64,000 nucleotides of DNA from Cybelea sp963824595. GTDB taxonomy: Bacteria; Vulcanimicrobiota; Vulcanimicrobiia; Vulcanimicrobiales; Vulcanimicrobiaceae. The notes beneath the pieces are model-generated. The model ran no database searches. It was given only the letters and a program-made list of their open reading frames with translations, and had not been told where the DNA came from. Shown here piece by piece: positions 26,572 to 34,748 of this stretch. Position numbers and translations under genes: made by a program. Numbering within the stretch: position 1 is the first letter of the stretch; each line of letters starts with the position of its first letter. The stretch spans positions 1 through 64,000 of the forward strand of contig CAWGPY010000010.1 of the NCBI GenBank assembly GCA_963824595.1, in the 5' to 3' direction.

Positions 26572-28617
26572 TTAGGATTCGACGAGTTCGGCCAGGGCCT
26601 TGTCGAAGATTTTGGGCGCTTTTCCGCCGAAGAGCAGCGACTCGTTGCCGCCGATCTGGCGGCGCAGCTCGACGAGCTCGTCGCGCAGGGCCGCGGCCTT
26701 CTCGAACTCCAGGCCCGCGGCGGCCTCGCGCATCTTGCGCTCCAGATCGCGGGCCATCTTGGTGGCGACGTCGCGCGGGAGCCGGTCGAGCTTGAGCTTG
26801 GCGGTGTTCTCCTGGGTGGCGCCGACCATGCTGAGGATGTCGTGGATCTGCTTGCGCACGGATCTCGGCTCGATGCCGTGCTGCCGGTTGAACTCCAGCT
26901 GCCGCTCGCGGCGCCGTCGCGTCTCGCCGATCGCGCGCGCCATGGATTCGGTGACGACGTCGGCGTACATGATGACCTTGCCCTCGACGTTGCGCGAAGC
27001 CCGGCCGATCGTCTGGATCAGCGAGGTGCTGTCGCGCAAGTAACTCTCCTTGTCGGCGTCGAGGATCCCGACCAGCGACACCTCGGGCAGGTCGAGGCCT
27101 TCGCGCAAAAGATTGATGCCGACCAGCACGTCGAAAACGCCCGAGCGCAGATCGCGCAGGATTGCGACGCGTTCCAACGTGTCGACCTCGCTGTGGAGAT
27201 AGCGCACCCGCAGGCCGTTCTCGATCAGGTAGTCGGTCAGATCTTCGGCCATCTTCTTCGTGAGCGTCGTCACCAGCACGCGCTCCTTGCGCGCCGCGCG
27301 CAGGCGAATCTCTTCCATCAAGTCGTCCACTTGGTTGCGGGTGGGCCGCACGTCCACCTCGGGGTCGACGAGCCCCGTGGGACGGATGATCATTTCGACG
27401 ACCTGCGTGCTGCGGCTGCGCTCGTAGTCGCGCGGGGTGGCCGACACGTAGACGACTTGCTGGGTGTGATCGTCGAACTCTTTATAGGTCAGCGGACGGT
27501 TGTCGAGCGCGCTCGGCAGGCGGAAGCCGTGCTCCACGAGCACTTCTTTGCGCGAGCGGTCGCCGGCGAACATGCCGCGCACTTGCGGGAGCGTGACGTG
27601 CGACTCGTCCACGAACAGCAGCCAGTCGGCGGGAAAGAAGTCGATCAGGCACCAGGGCGTCGAGCCCGGCTCGCGACCAGTCAGGTGCCGCGAATAGTTC
27701 TCGATGCCGTTGCAGTATCCGACCTCGCGCAGCATATCGAGGTCGTAGCGCGTTCGCATCTCCAGGCGCTGCGCCTCGAGCAGCTTGCCGTTGCGCTTGA
27801 AGTAGGCGAGCCGCTCTTCGAGCTCCGCCTCGATCGAGACGACCGCGCGGCGCAGCTTCTCATCGGGCGTGATGAAGTGCTTGGCGGGGAAGATCAGCAG
27901 CTCGTCCTTGCTCTCCACGTATTCGCCGGTCAGCATGTTGACGACGTTGATCGCTTCGATCTCGTCGCCGAAGAAGGCGATGCGGTGCACCAGCTCTTCG
28001 TCGACGCCTACGAACTCGAGCGTGTCGCCGCGAACGCGGAACGTGCCGCGGACCAGATTGAGGTCGTTGCGGCGGTACTGCATGTCGATGAGCTTGCGCA
28101 GCAGCACGTCGCGGTCGAGCTCGTCGCCCACCCGCACGCGGGCCGACATTTCCATGTAGTCCGACGGCGATCCCAAGCCGAAGATGCACGACACCGACGC
28201 GACGATGAGCGTGTCGCGGCGGGTGAGCAGCGACTGGGTCGCCGAGTGGCGCAGGCGCTCGATCTCGTCGTTGATCGAGCTGTCCTTCTCGATATAGGTA
28301 TCGGTCGACGGAACGTACGCCTCGGGCTGGTAGTAGTCGAAGTACGAGACGAAATACTCCACGGCGTTGCGCGGGAAGAAGTCGCGGAACTCGGCGCAGA
28401 GCTGCGCGGCGAGCGTCTTGTTATGGCAGAGGACCAAGGTAGGCTTCTGGACCAGTTCGATCGTCCGCGCCATGGCCATCGTCTTGCCGCTGCCGGTGAC
28501 TCCAAGCAACGTTTGGGCGCGGTCGCCGCGCTCCACGCCGCGGGCCAGCGCCTGCGTGGCCGCGGGCTGATCGCCGGCAAGCGCAAAGGGCGAAACCAGG
28601 GTGAATTCTTGTCCCAC
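26572..28617 (-). CDS. uvrB: Excinuclease ABC subunit B
   Basis: From GTG 28617 the protein has 681 residues. It shows the helicase Walker A 'LLGVTGSGKTMAMA', the beta-hairpin region 'YFDYYQPEAYVPSTDTYIEK', the DE box 'LLFVDESHVT', motif VI 'QTIGRASRNVEGKV', and the C-terminal UvrC-binding helices ('EKAAALRDELVELRRQ'). UvrB loads at lesions handed over by UvrA and recruits UvrC. The upstream open frame overlaps prs in antisense and is not used. The start lies 58 bases from divergent prs, so the promoters must overlap. Confidence 0.97.
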   Translation of the reverse strand: MGQEFTLVSPFALAGDQPAATQALARGVERGDRAQTLLGVTGSGKTMAMARTIELVQKPTLVLCHNKTLAAQLCAEFRDFFPRNAVEYFVSYFDYYQPEAYVPSTDTYIEKDSSINDEIERLRHSATQSLLTRRDTLIVASVSCIFGLGSPSDYMEMSARVRVGDELDRDVLLRKLIDMQYRRNDLNLVRGTFRVRGDTLEFVGVDEELVHRIAFFGDEIEAINVVNMLTGEYVESKDELLIFPAKHFITPDEKLRRAVVSIEAELEERLAYFKRNGKLLEAQRLEMRTRYDLDMLREVGYCNGIENYSRHLTGREPGSTPWCLIDFFPADWLLFVDESHVTLPQVRGMFAGDRSRKEVLVEHGFRLPSALDNRPLTYKEFDDHTQQVVYVSATPRDYERSRSTQVVEMIIRPTGLVDPEVDVRPTRNQVDDLMEEIRLRAARKERVLVTTLTKKMAEDLTDYLIENGLRVRYLHSEVDTLERVAILRDLRSGVFDVLVGINLLREGLDLPEVSLVGILDADKESYLRDSTSLIQTIGRASRNVEGKVIMYADVVTESMARAIGETRRRRERQLEFNRQHGIEPRSVRKQIHDILSMVGATQENTAKLKLDRLPRDVATKMARDLERKMREAAAGLEFEKAAALRDELVELRRQIGGNESLLFGGKAPKIFDKALAELVES

Positions 28618-28675
28618 TCCAGTTCGTAGAACAGCCCCCGAGGGCCGAACGTTCCATCCAGCGAAGCGAGCGGCC

Positions 28676-29692
28676 ATGACCCAGAACCCGCTGCTCTTCT
28701 GCGGGAACTCCAATCCGCAACTAGCGGAAGAGATCGCCAAGCGCCTCCGGCTGCACGTCGGCAAGGCGCTGGTCTCCGAGTTCAAAAACGAAGAGACGCG
28801 GGTCGAGATCGGCGAGAACGTCCGGGGCTCCGAGGTCTTCGTCGTCCAGTCCATCTGCAAAGCGCCCAACGGCAAGGGCGTCAACGACGCCGTCATGGAG
28901 CTGCTGCTGATGATCGACGCGCTTCGCCGCGCGTCGGCAGCTCGAATCACCGCGGTGATTCCGTACTACGGGTACGCCAAGCAGGACAAGAAGACCAAAG
29001 GCCGCGAGCCGATCTCCGCCAAGGTGATCGCCAACCTGCTGAAGGTCACGGGCGCGCGGCGCATCGTCACGATGGACTTGCACGCGGCGCAGATCCAAGG
29101 CTTCTTCGACATCCCGGTCGACAACCTGATGGCAATGCCGGTGCTCTGCAACTACCTCAAGAAGGAAGGCCTGTGCGACGATAAGATCGTGATCGTGTCG
29201 CCCGACGCCGGAGGCGTTCACCGCGCCGAGATGTTCGCCAAGCGCCTCAACAGCTCGCTGGCGATCGTGTTCAAGCGCCGGCCGGTGCCCGACGTCGCGG
29301 AAGTCACCGACATCGTCGGCGACGTGGCGGGCAAGGTTGCGGTCGTCGTAGACGACATGATTTCGACGGGCGGCACGCTCGCCAAGGCCGCCGAGGCCAT
29401 CAAGGCCCGCGGAGCGACCCGCGTCTATACGGTCGCCTCGCACGGGCTCTTCGCGGGCGAGGCGGTGGACGTGCTCGAGCAGTCGGAGATCGAGAAGGTG
29501 CTGTTCACCAACACGGTGCCCTTCGAGAACGGGGCGAACCACCCGAAGTTCGTCCAGCTCTCGATCGCCCAGATCTTCGCCGACGCGATCAGCCGAATTA
29601 CGACCAACCGGTCGGTCTCCGAGCTCTTCGCCGGGGAGGAGTCGCCGGACAGCCCTTTTAGCCTCCCGCCCGAACCGGTTGCGGCGCTCTAG
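28676..29692 (+). CDS. prs: Ribose-phosphate pyrophosphokinase
   Basis: The 338-residue enzyme makes PRPP from ribose 5-phosphate and ATP. It has the flexible-loop and ATP region 'VIPYYGYAKQDKKTKGREPI', 'IVTMDLHAAQIQGFF', 'SPDAGGVHRAEMFAKRL' and the PRPP-binding loop 'AVVVDDMISTGGTL'. The C-terminus extends about 20 residues beyond the usual end (Ser/Pro-rich). It lies 24 bases upstream of rplY. Confidence 0.97.
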   Translation: MTQNPLLFCGNSNPQLAEEIAKRLRLHVGKALVSEFKNEETRVEIGENVRGSEVFVVQSICKAPNGKGVNDAVMELLLMIDALRRASAARITAVIPYYGYAKQDKKTKGREPISAKVIANLLKVTGARRIVTMDLHAAQIQGFFDIPVDNLMAMPVLCNYLKKEGLCDDKIVIVSPDAGGVHRAEMFAKRLNSSLAIVFKRRPVPDVAEVTDIVGDVAGKVAVVVDDMISTGGTLAKAAEAIKARGATRVYTVASHGLFAGEAVDVLEQSEIEKVLFTNTVPFENGANHPKFVQLSIAQIFADAISRITTNRSVSELFAGEESPDSPFSLPPEPVAAL

Positions 29693-29716
29693 CCAAATCG
29701 TTTATAAAAGGAAGCC

Positions 29717-30373
29717 GTGGCTACCAAAGAATTGAACCTCGCCGTCGAGCGACGCAGCAAGCTCGGCACGACCGGCGCCCAGGCGCTGCGCGCGGCCGGC
29801 AAGATCCCGGCCGTTCTCTACGGGCACGGCGTCGTGCCCGAGCATCTCGCGCTCGACGCTCGCGCCTTCGAAGACCTCGTGCACCGCGTGGGTCGCAACG
29901 CGATCATCACGCTGATGGACGGCGGACGCAAGCACCAGACCGTTCTCGTGCGCGATATCCAGGTGCATCCCGTCTCGCGGCGCGTCGTGCACGCCGATCT
30001 GCAGCGCGTTTCCGCCGACGAGACGATCACCGCGCTCCTCGAGATCGTGACGGTCGGCGTCGCCGAGGGCGTGCGCAACGCCGGCGCCGTGATGGACGTC
30101 ATCACGCACGAGGTCGAAATCGCGGGCCCCGCGAGCAAGATTCCAGAGCAGCTCGAGGTCGACGTCTCGGAGCTCGGCATCCACCAGCACGTCAGCGCGG
30201 GCGAGATTCCGTTGCCCGAGGGATTCCGGCTGGTCACGGCACCCGACACGGTCGTCGTCGCGATCGAAGCGTCGCGCACTGCGAAGGACCTCGAAGAGGC
30301 CGCGGCTCCCGCCGAAGAGGGCGCCCAGCCCGAGGTCATCGGCGCAGCCGAGACGCCGGCGCCCGAACAATAA
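29717..30373 (+). CDS. rplY: Large ribosomal subunit protein bL25 (Ctc/TL5 form)
   Basis: The 218-residue protein begins at GTG behind an AAAGGAAG ribosome-binding site. The L25 domain (~1-95) has 'GKIPAVLYGHG' and 'VLVRDIQVHPVSRRVVHADL', which contact 5S rRNA. The C-terminal TL5/Ctc domain ('VPV'-type beta barrel) and an acidic Ala/Pro-rich tail follow. The longer Ctc form is common outside Enterobacteria. Its stop TAA overlaps the apparent ATA start of pth. Confidence 0.93.
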   Translation: MATKELNLAVERRSKLGTTGAQALRAAGKIPAVLYGHGVVPEHLALDARAFEDLVHRVGRNAIITLMDGGRKHQTVLVRDIQVHPVSRRVVHADLQRVSADETITALLEIVTVGVAEGVRNAGAVMDVITHEVEIAGPASKIPEQLEVDVSELGIHQHVSAGEIPLPEGFRLVTAPDTVVVAIEASRTAKDLEEAAAPAEEGAQPEVIGAAETPAPEQ

Positions 30374-30930
30374 CGCGGCTCGTCGTTGGACTGGGCAACC
30401 CCGGTCCGGAGTACGCCGGAACCCGCCACAACGTCGGGTTCATGGTGATCGACGAAGTCGCGCGACGCTACGGCATCGCGAGCTGGAAGAAAAAAGACGG
30501 CGCGCTGCAGGCGAACGATGCGGCGCGCCGCATCGTGTTCGTCAAGCCAGTGACGTTCATGAACCTCTCGGGCACGCCGGTGCGGCTGATCTCGTCGTGG
30601 TATCGCACGCCGCCGAGCGAGGTGCTCGTCGTCAGCGACGATATGGATCTGCCGTTCGGCAAGCTGCGGATGCGTCCGGGCGGCGGCCACGGCGGTCATA
30701 ACGGCCTGCGCTCGATCATCGCGACGATCGGCGACGACTTTCCGCGCCTTCGCGTGGGCCTGGGGCGCCCGGAGTTCGACGGCGTCGATCACGTGCTGGG
30801 GCCGTTCACCGCGAGCGAGAAAGAAGCGCTGCCCGCGATCGTCGGCGCGGCCGCCGACGGCGTCGAGCGTTGGGCCGGCGAGGGCTTGCACGCCGCGATG
30901 CGTTTCGTAAACACGTGGGTGTCTGCATGA
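30370..30930 (+). CDS. pth: Peptidyl-tRNA hydrolase, apparent AUA start
   Basis: Residues 'RLVVGLGNPGPEYAGTRHNVGF' contain the substrate-binding Asn and catalytic His of Pth; 'PVTFMNLSG', 'DMDLPFGKLRMRPGGGHGGHNGL' and 'RLRVGLGRPEF' follow. The enzyme recycles peptidyl-tRNA released prematurely. The essential N-terminal strand lies upstream of the first ATG (30442); no ATG, GTG or TTG precedes it in frame before the rplY stop. The only reasonable start is ATA at 30370, overlapping the rplY TAA (ATAA) just as other pairs here overlap by ATGA. Length from there is 186 residues, normal for Pth. Its own TGA overlaps the DUF190 ATG. Confidence 0.9.
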   Translation: MTRLVVGLGNPGPEYAGTRHNVGFMVIDEVARRYGIASWKKKDGALQANDAARRIVFVKPVTFMNLSGTPVRLISSWYRTPPSEVLVVSDDMDLPFGKLRMRPGGGHGGHNGLRSIIATIGDDFPRLRVGLGRPEFDGVDHVLGPFTASEKEALPAIVGAAADGVERWAGEGLHAAMRFVNTWVSA

Positions 30931-31274
30931 AGGCACAAGGCACCGGCAAGCTTTTGCGTATCTTCATCGGGGAAAGCGACCGCTGGGGTCATCAACCGCT
31001 GTATACCGCGATCGTGGAAGCCGCACGCAAAGCCGGTTTGGCGGGTGCGACCGTTTTCAAGGGCATCGAGGGCTTTGGGGGGCACTCCGTCGTTCACGCG
31101 GCGCGCGTGTTCGACCTCTCCTCGGATCTTCCGGTGCTGGTTGAGATCGTGGAAAGCGAGGACCGAGTGCGGAACTTCCTGCCCGTGCTCGATGAAATGA
31201 TCGAAGACGGCTTAGTAACGTTGGAAAGCGTGGAAATCATCGCGTATCGGACCGGCTCTTCAAGGGATCGTTGA
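30927..31274 (+). CDS. DUF190-family protein
   Basis: This 115-residue cytosolic protein has the DUF190 pattern: 'LLRIFIGESDRWGHQPLYTAIVEAARKAGLAGATV', 'GIEGFGGHS' and 'LPVLVEIVESEDRV', a PII/CutA-like ferredoxin fold. Biochemical function is unknown, but DUF190 genes often sit beside crcB, as here, so a part in fluoride tolerance or its signalling is inferred. The ATG overlaps the pth stop by four bases. Confidence 0.88.
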   Translation: MKAQGTGKLLRIFIGESDRWGHQPLYTAIVEAARKAGLAGATVFKGIEGFGGHSVVHAARVFDLSSDLPVLVEIVESEDRVRNFLPVLDEMIEDGLVTLESVEIIAYRTGSSRDR

Positions 31275-31279
31275 GACCG

Positions 31280-31672
31280 ATGCTCGCTTCATGCCTTGCC
31301 GTCGGCGTGGGCGCGGCGATTGGAGGGATCTGCCGCTACCTGATTACGCTGGGATTCGTCGCGCGTTTCGGGCCCGGCTTACCGCTGGGCACGTTCTTTA
31401 TAAACCTTTCTGGCTCGTTTTTCATCGGACTAGTCGCCGAGTTGGCATCTACTCGCTCGCTCGCCTTCGCACCACTCGTGCGCGTCGCACTCACGGCGGG
31501 CCTTCTCGGGGGATATACGACGTTCTCGAGCTTTACGTTCGACACGTTGACCCTTGCCGGCGAACGCCAAGGGTGGCTCGCGGCGGCGTACGCTCTCGGC
31601 AGCGTGATGCTCGGGGTAGGCGCGTGTTATGCGGGTATGGTCGCCGCGCGAATGATGGTCCGCCCCGCCTAG
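31280..31672 (+). CDS. crcB: Fluoride ion channel CrcB/Fluc
   Basis: The 130-residue protein has four transmembrane helices and the Fluc motifs 'LGTFFINLSGSFFIG' and 'GGYTTFSSFTFDT', which line the dual fluoride pores in the antiparallel dimer. ATG 31280 is chosen because AAGGGAT lies at a suitable distance; a TTG at 31271 overlapping the DUF190 stop is the alternative. No fluoride riboswitch was seen in front; it is the fourth gene of the rplY operon. Confidence 0.92.
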   Translation: MLASCLAVGVGAAIGGICRYLITLGFVARFGPGLPLGTFFINLSGSFFIGLVAELASTRSLAFAPLVRVALTAGLLGGYTTFSSFTFDTLTLAGERQGWLAAAYALGSVMLGVGACYAGMVAARMMVRPA

Positions 31673-31706
31673 GCGCTGCCTAGCGCGTTGCCCAGTCAAA
31701 CCTTAA

Positions 31707-32150
31707 GATCGATTTTACCCGCGCCGACTGGTGATCTCCCCGTTCTCCAAGACCGGGGTCGTGGTTCACGACTTTGCCGATCACGGTTCGGTCTCGAAGA
31801 TGATCGAGGCGATCTTCGGGCTGCCCACGTTCGGCTCGCTGCCCGATGAAGCCAAGGGCGTTTCGGTCGGCCTGTCGCCGGCCGACGGCGATCGAGCGAC
31901 CTCAAACTCGTTCGACGCGCTCGACGAACGCAAGCTGCGCGGAGGAGGGATGAACCCTCCGTCGCTCGCGGAGATCTCCTCGCCGAACTCTCCACCGAGC
32001 ATGAGCTGTTCGACGTTGGGAATCACGCCGATTCCAGCGCCGGCGTCGCTGCCGCCCGGTTACGAGACCGCGGGGTACTACTTGCATCAACAACTCATGG
32101 GGTCGCACAAAGCCGTGCGGCTGCCCGCGCGGCGGGACGATAACGACTAG
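31707..32150 (+). pseudogene. Phosphoesterase/phospholipase-C-type protein, C-terminal remnant
   Basis: The translation 'LVISPFSKTGVVVHDFADHGSVSKMIEAIFGLP' matches the C-terminal part of the PF04185 phosphoesterase family (phospholipase C, AcpA-type acid phosphatase), but a stop (31704) lies a few codons upstream and the catalytic N-terminal two-thirds is missing. The remainder (Ser/Pro-rich, about 100 residues) ends normally. GTG 31731 could start a short protein, but it would lack the active site. It probably represents a deletion remnant. Confidence 0.65.
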
Positions 32151-32167
32151 CGTGCACGGGCGCTTCG

Positions 32168-32196
32168 TTGACACGACCTGTTGCACGTGATAGAGT
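32168..32196 (+). promoter_or_regulatory. Sigma-70-type promoter for the lysA leader
   Basis: TTGACA (32168-32173), a 17-base spacer and TAGAGT (32191-32196). The -35 box is perfect. Transcription would begin near 32203 and enter the leader that ends in the terminator at 32315-32350. Confidence 0.65.
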
Positions 32197-32204
32197 TTGC
32201 CGAA

Positions 32205-32288
32205 ATGTCCACCGCAACGGGTCTGTCGAGTGCAATGAAGCGCCGTATGCTCAAGCGTACGTCAGGGGATGACGTGCGAGCTACCTAG
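32205..32288 (+). CDS. Possible 27-aa leader peptide upstream of lysA
   Basis: The ATG begins within about two bases of the predicted transcription start and the ORF reads MSTATGLSSAMKRRMLKRTS and seven more residues before TAG. It includes a basic run (KRRMLKR). Within it the RNA can form CGTATGC-TCAA-GCGTACG and CGTCA-GGGGA-TGACG hairpins, and an intrinsic terminator follows 26 bases after the stop. The arrangement fits ribosome-mediated attenuation, but the RNA could equally act as a structured, non-coding leader. Confidence 0.35.
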   Translation: MSTATGLSSAMKRRMLKRTSGDDVRAT

Positions 32289-32314
32289 CCGACTCGGCAA
32301 TCTAGCAGATCGCG

Positions 32315-32350
32315 CGCCTCCCGGTTCGAGCACCGGGAGGCGTTTTCTTT
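32315..32350 (+). terminator. Intrinsic terminator in the lysA leader
   Basis: A perfect 11-bp stem (CGCCTCCCGGT / ACCGGGAGGCG) with a 6-base loop is followed by TTTTCTTT. It lies between the leader promoter and the lysA start (20 bases downstream), so it must be bypassed or regulated for lysA expression from this promoter. Confidence 0.85.
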
Positions 32351-32369
32351 AGGAGTTGATGCGCGAATC

Positions 32370-33620
32370 ATGACCGCTTGGGACGGATCCACACCACCGG
32401 GCCATCGCCGCGACCCGTCGGGCTTGCTGCATATCGGAAACGCGCCCGCCGACGCTTTGGCATCCGCATACGGCACCCCGCTGGTCGTCATGAACGTCGC
32501 GGCGATCCAACGTGCCGTCGGCCGGTTCCAGGCGGCCTGCGCTGGATCTGCCGTCGCAGCCTCCTATGCCGCCAAGGCGTTCGTCTGCACCGAGCTGGTG
32601 CGGCAGCTCGTCGCAGCCGGTATCGGCATCGACGTCTGCTCCCTCGGCGAGCTGGCGATTGCAGAGCGGGCCGGCGGTCCCGCCAAAAAGCTCACGCTGC
32701 ACGGCGCGGGCAAGACGGACGCGGAGCTGCTGGCCGCCGTCGAGGGGCGCGTGGGCCGAATCGTTGTTGACGGGCTGTCGGAGCTTGCGCGCCTTGCGAC
32801 TCTGGCGACGGGCGCTCGGCCGATCGACGTGCTGCTGCGATCGAACACCGACGTCGCCGTCGATACCCACCGCTACGTGTACACCGTGGGACACGACGCA
32901 AAGTTCGGCTTTACGGCCGACGAGGAGACGGCGGCGATCGAAATCCTTCGCGCCAACCCATCGCTGCGGTTCGTGGGCCTCCACGCCCACGCGGGCTCGC
33001 AGATCGCCGATGGCGCCTCGCTGGTCGAAAACGCGAGAACGTTAGCCGAATGCGCGAACCGGTTCTCGGCGCGCGGCCTGCGCAGCCGGGTGCTGATCGC
33101 CGGCGGCGGTTTCGGCGTGCAATACGATCCCGGCCGCCCGCACGACGAGCTCGACATCGCGGCCACGATCGCCGCGTGCCGCGACGCCGCGAGTGTCGCC
33201 GTTACCTTCCCGGTGCCGGCGATCGAGTTCGAACCCGGGCGCAGCATCATCGCGCATGCCGGCACCACCGTCTACGAAGTCCTCGCGGTCAAGCGGCGCG
33301 GCGAACGTACCCTCGTCGTGCTGGACGGCGGAATGGCCGACAATCCGCGGCCGGCGCTCTACGACGCGTATCACCACGTCGTTCCGGTTCGCGAACGTTC
33401 GGGGCTCCAGCGCCCCACCGACGTCTACGGTCGCGCCTGCGAGAACGACTTCATCGCACAATGTCTCCTGCCCGGCGACTTGGAGCGAGGCGACCTGCTG
33501 GCGGTCTGCACCACGGGCGCCTACACCTACAGCATGTCGAGCAACTACAACTGCTTCCCACGACCGGCCGTCGTCGGAGTCAGCGAAGGGGAGTCGAGCC
33601 TCTGGATCGGCCGTTCGTGA
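32370..33620 (+). CDS. lysA: Diaminopimelate decarboxylase
   Basis: This 416-residue PLP enzyme of fold III has 'AASYAAKAFVCTELVR' with the Schiff-base Lys, 'LHAHAGSQI', the phosphate-binding 'IAGGGFGVQYD', 'FEPGRSIIAHAG' and the second-subunit Cys/Glu-Asn loop 'GRACENDF'. It makes lysine from meso-DAP; ornithine or carboxynorspermidine decarboxylase relatives are less likely but not excluded. The ATG follows an AGGAG site (32351-32355) directly after the leader terminator. It converges on the M48-like gene with three bases between stops. Confidence 0.88.
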   Translation: MTAWDGSTPPGHRRDPSGLLHIGNAPADALASAYGTPLVVMNVAAIQRAVGRFQAACAGSAVAASYAAKAFVCTELVRQLVAAGIGIDVCSLGELAIAERAGGPAKKLTLHGAGKTDAELLAAVEGRVGRIVVDGLSELARLATLATGARPIDVLLRSNTDVAVDTHRYVYTVGHDAKFGFTADEETAAIEILRANPSLRFVGLHAHAGSQIADGASLVENARTLAECANRFSARGLRSRVLIAGGGFGVQYDPGRPHDELDIAATIAACRDAASVAVTFPVPAIEFEPGRSIIAHAGTTVYEVLAVKRRGERTLVVLDGGMADNPRPALYDAYHHVVPVRERSGLQRPTDVYGRACENDFIAQCLLPGDLERGDLLAVCTTGAYTYSMSSNYNCFPRPAVVGVSEGESSLWIGRS

Positions 33621-33623
33621 CGG

Positions 33624-34748
33624 CTAGGGACAGCCGTTGGGCACGCGATTGATCGCGGCTACGCGCGCACCGATGCCGGGGGCGGTGTAGAGGAAGAGCG
33701 TCGCGGTCCACTCCGGACAGACTTCCTCCATCCGCTGGTCGCCCTCTCGCACGAGCGAGCGCACCGCGGACGCGGGGTCGTTGGTGAGTGCGACCGCATA
33801 GCGGTCGGCGCCGAAGTCGTACGAGCGCAGCGCCGCATTGCGCACCGGCACGGCGGCGATGTAGACGAGCGCGAGCAGCGCGCCCACCAAAGCCAGGCGC
33901 GAGAGCGGGTCGTCGTCGCGCCGAAAGCGGATGCGGTCGGCGATGACCACCGCCAGCGCGCCGAACACGATGATCACGCCGCCCTCGATCAGCGCCATAG
34001 AAAGACGGTCGCCGTTGGCGATGTGTCCCAGCTCGTAGGCGGCGACGTAGGCGACTTCAGCCGGCGTGCTTCCGGCGACGCGCAGGTCGCTTATGCGTAC
34101 CGTGGCGCCCCCGGGCGTCCGTACGAGGTGCGTTCCGGCCGAGTTCACGTACTCAGCCGCGTACGACCACGCGACGCTCGCCGCGAGAATTCCCACGACC
34201 GCGTAGAGATACCACTGGTGCGTCCGCGACGCGAGCCACAGCACGGCCGCGGCGATCGCGCCGGCGATCGCCATCGCAACGAGCGTGTGGAAGGCCCATA
34301 ACAGCGCCCACCAGCGCGTGAGCTCGAACGTGAGATCCAGCGTACGGTCCACGCGGTAGAGATAAAACGCCGGCAAGAACGCGGCGAGCCGCGCCACCAG
34401 CGCGAGCGCCGCCCCGAAGAGAAAGCGCACCGCCCATTCGTGCGCCAACCGGCGCCGCAGCCAATCGCGCAGCCCCGCCGCCCCGCCCGAGTTCCAGAGC
34501 CAGAACAGCGCCGCCGCCTCGAACAGCGCGATGAGCAGCCATCCGGCCACCGTCCAGTGTGCCCGCCGCAATGCGGCCGCTTGGCGATGGGGATCGACGA
34601 GCGCCGTCGCGGGCTGGGTCATCAGCGCGACGCGCGAGAGGGTGTCGACGCGAAGATCGAGCGCGTTCGGACGCTCGGCCACGCGCGCCGATGCGACGAG
34701 GCACATCACGGCCAGGCTGAGCGTCGCGAACGCTATGCCATAACGCAT
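33624..34748 (-). CDS. M48-like membrane peptidase homologue with a substituted active site
   Basis: The 374-residue protein has a signal/anchor, about six further helices and, between helices, a peptidase-M48 (Ste24/HtpX-like) segment. The zinc motif that should read HExxH reads 'YELGH' (Tyr238-His242): the first His is Tyr. The third ligand motif (normally ExxAD) reads 'DFGAD' (311-315). With two of three ligands changed, classical zinc proteolysis is doubtful. The 5' end overlaps the vapC stop by 16 bases. Function is unknown; it could be a pseudo-enzyme. Confidence 0.7.
   Translation of the reverse strand: MRYGIAFATLSLAVMCLVASARVAERPNALDLRVDTLSRVALMTQPATALVDPHRQAAALRRAHWTVAGWLLIALFEAAALFWLWNSGGAAGLRDWLRRRLAHEWAVRFLFGAALALVARLAAFLPAFYLYRVDRTLDLTFELTRWWALLWAFHTLVAMAIAGAIAAAVLWLASRTHQWYLYAVVGILAASVAWSYAAEYVNSAGTHLVRTPGGATVRISDLRVAGSTPAEVAYVAAYELGHIANGDRLSMALIEGGVIIVFGALAVVIADRIRFRRDDDPLSRLALVGALLALVYIAAVPVRNAALRSYDFGADRYAVALTNDPASAVRSLVREGDQRMEEVCPEWTATLFLYTAPGIGARVAAINRVPNGCP

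Noticed and set aside
30442..30930. Start of pth at ATG 30442
   Set aside because: It would remove the first strand and the GLGN and RHN residues needed for Pth activity.
31200..31280. Fluoride riboswitch in front of crcB
   Set aside because: The gene starts within the coupled operon with no leader space and no crcB-motif consensus is visible.
32197..32369. Lysine riboswitch in front of lysA
   Set aside because: The leader is too short and lacks the lysine-riboswitch core motifs; only hairpins and a terminator are visible.
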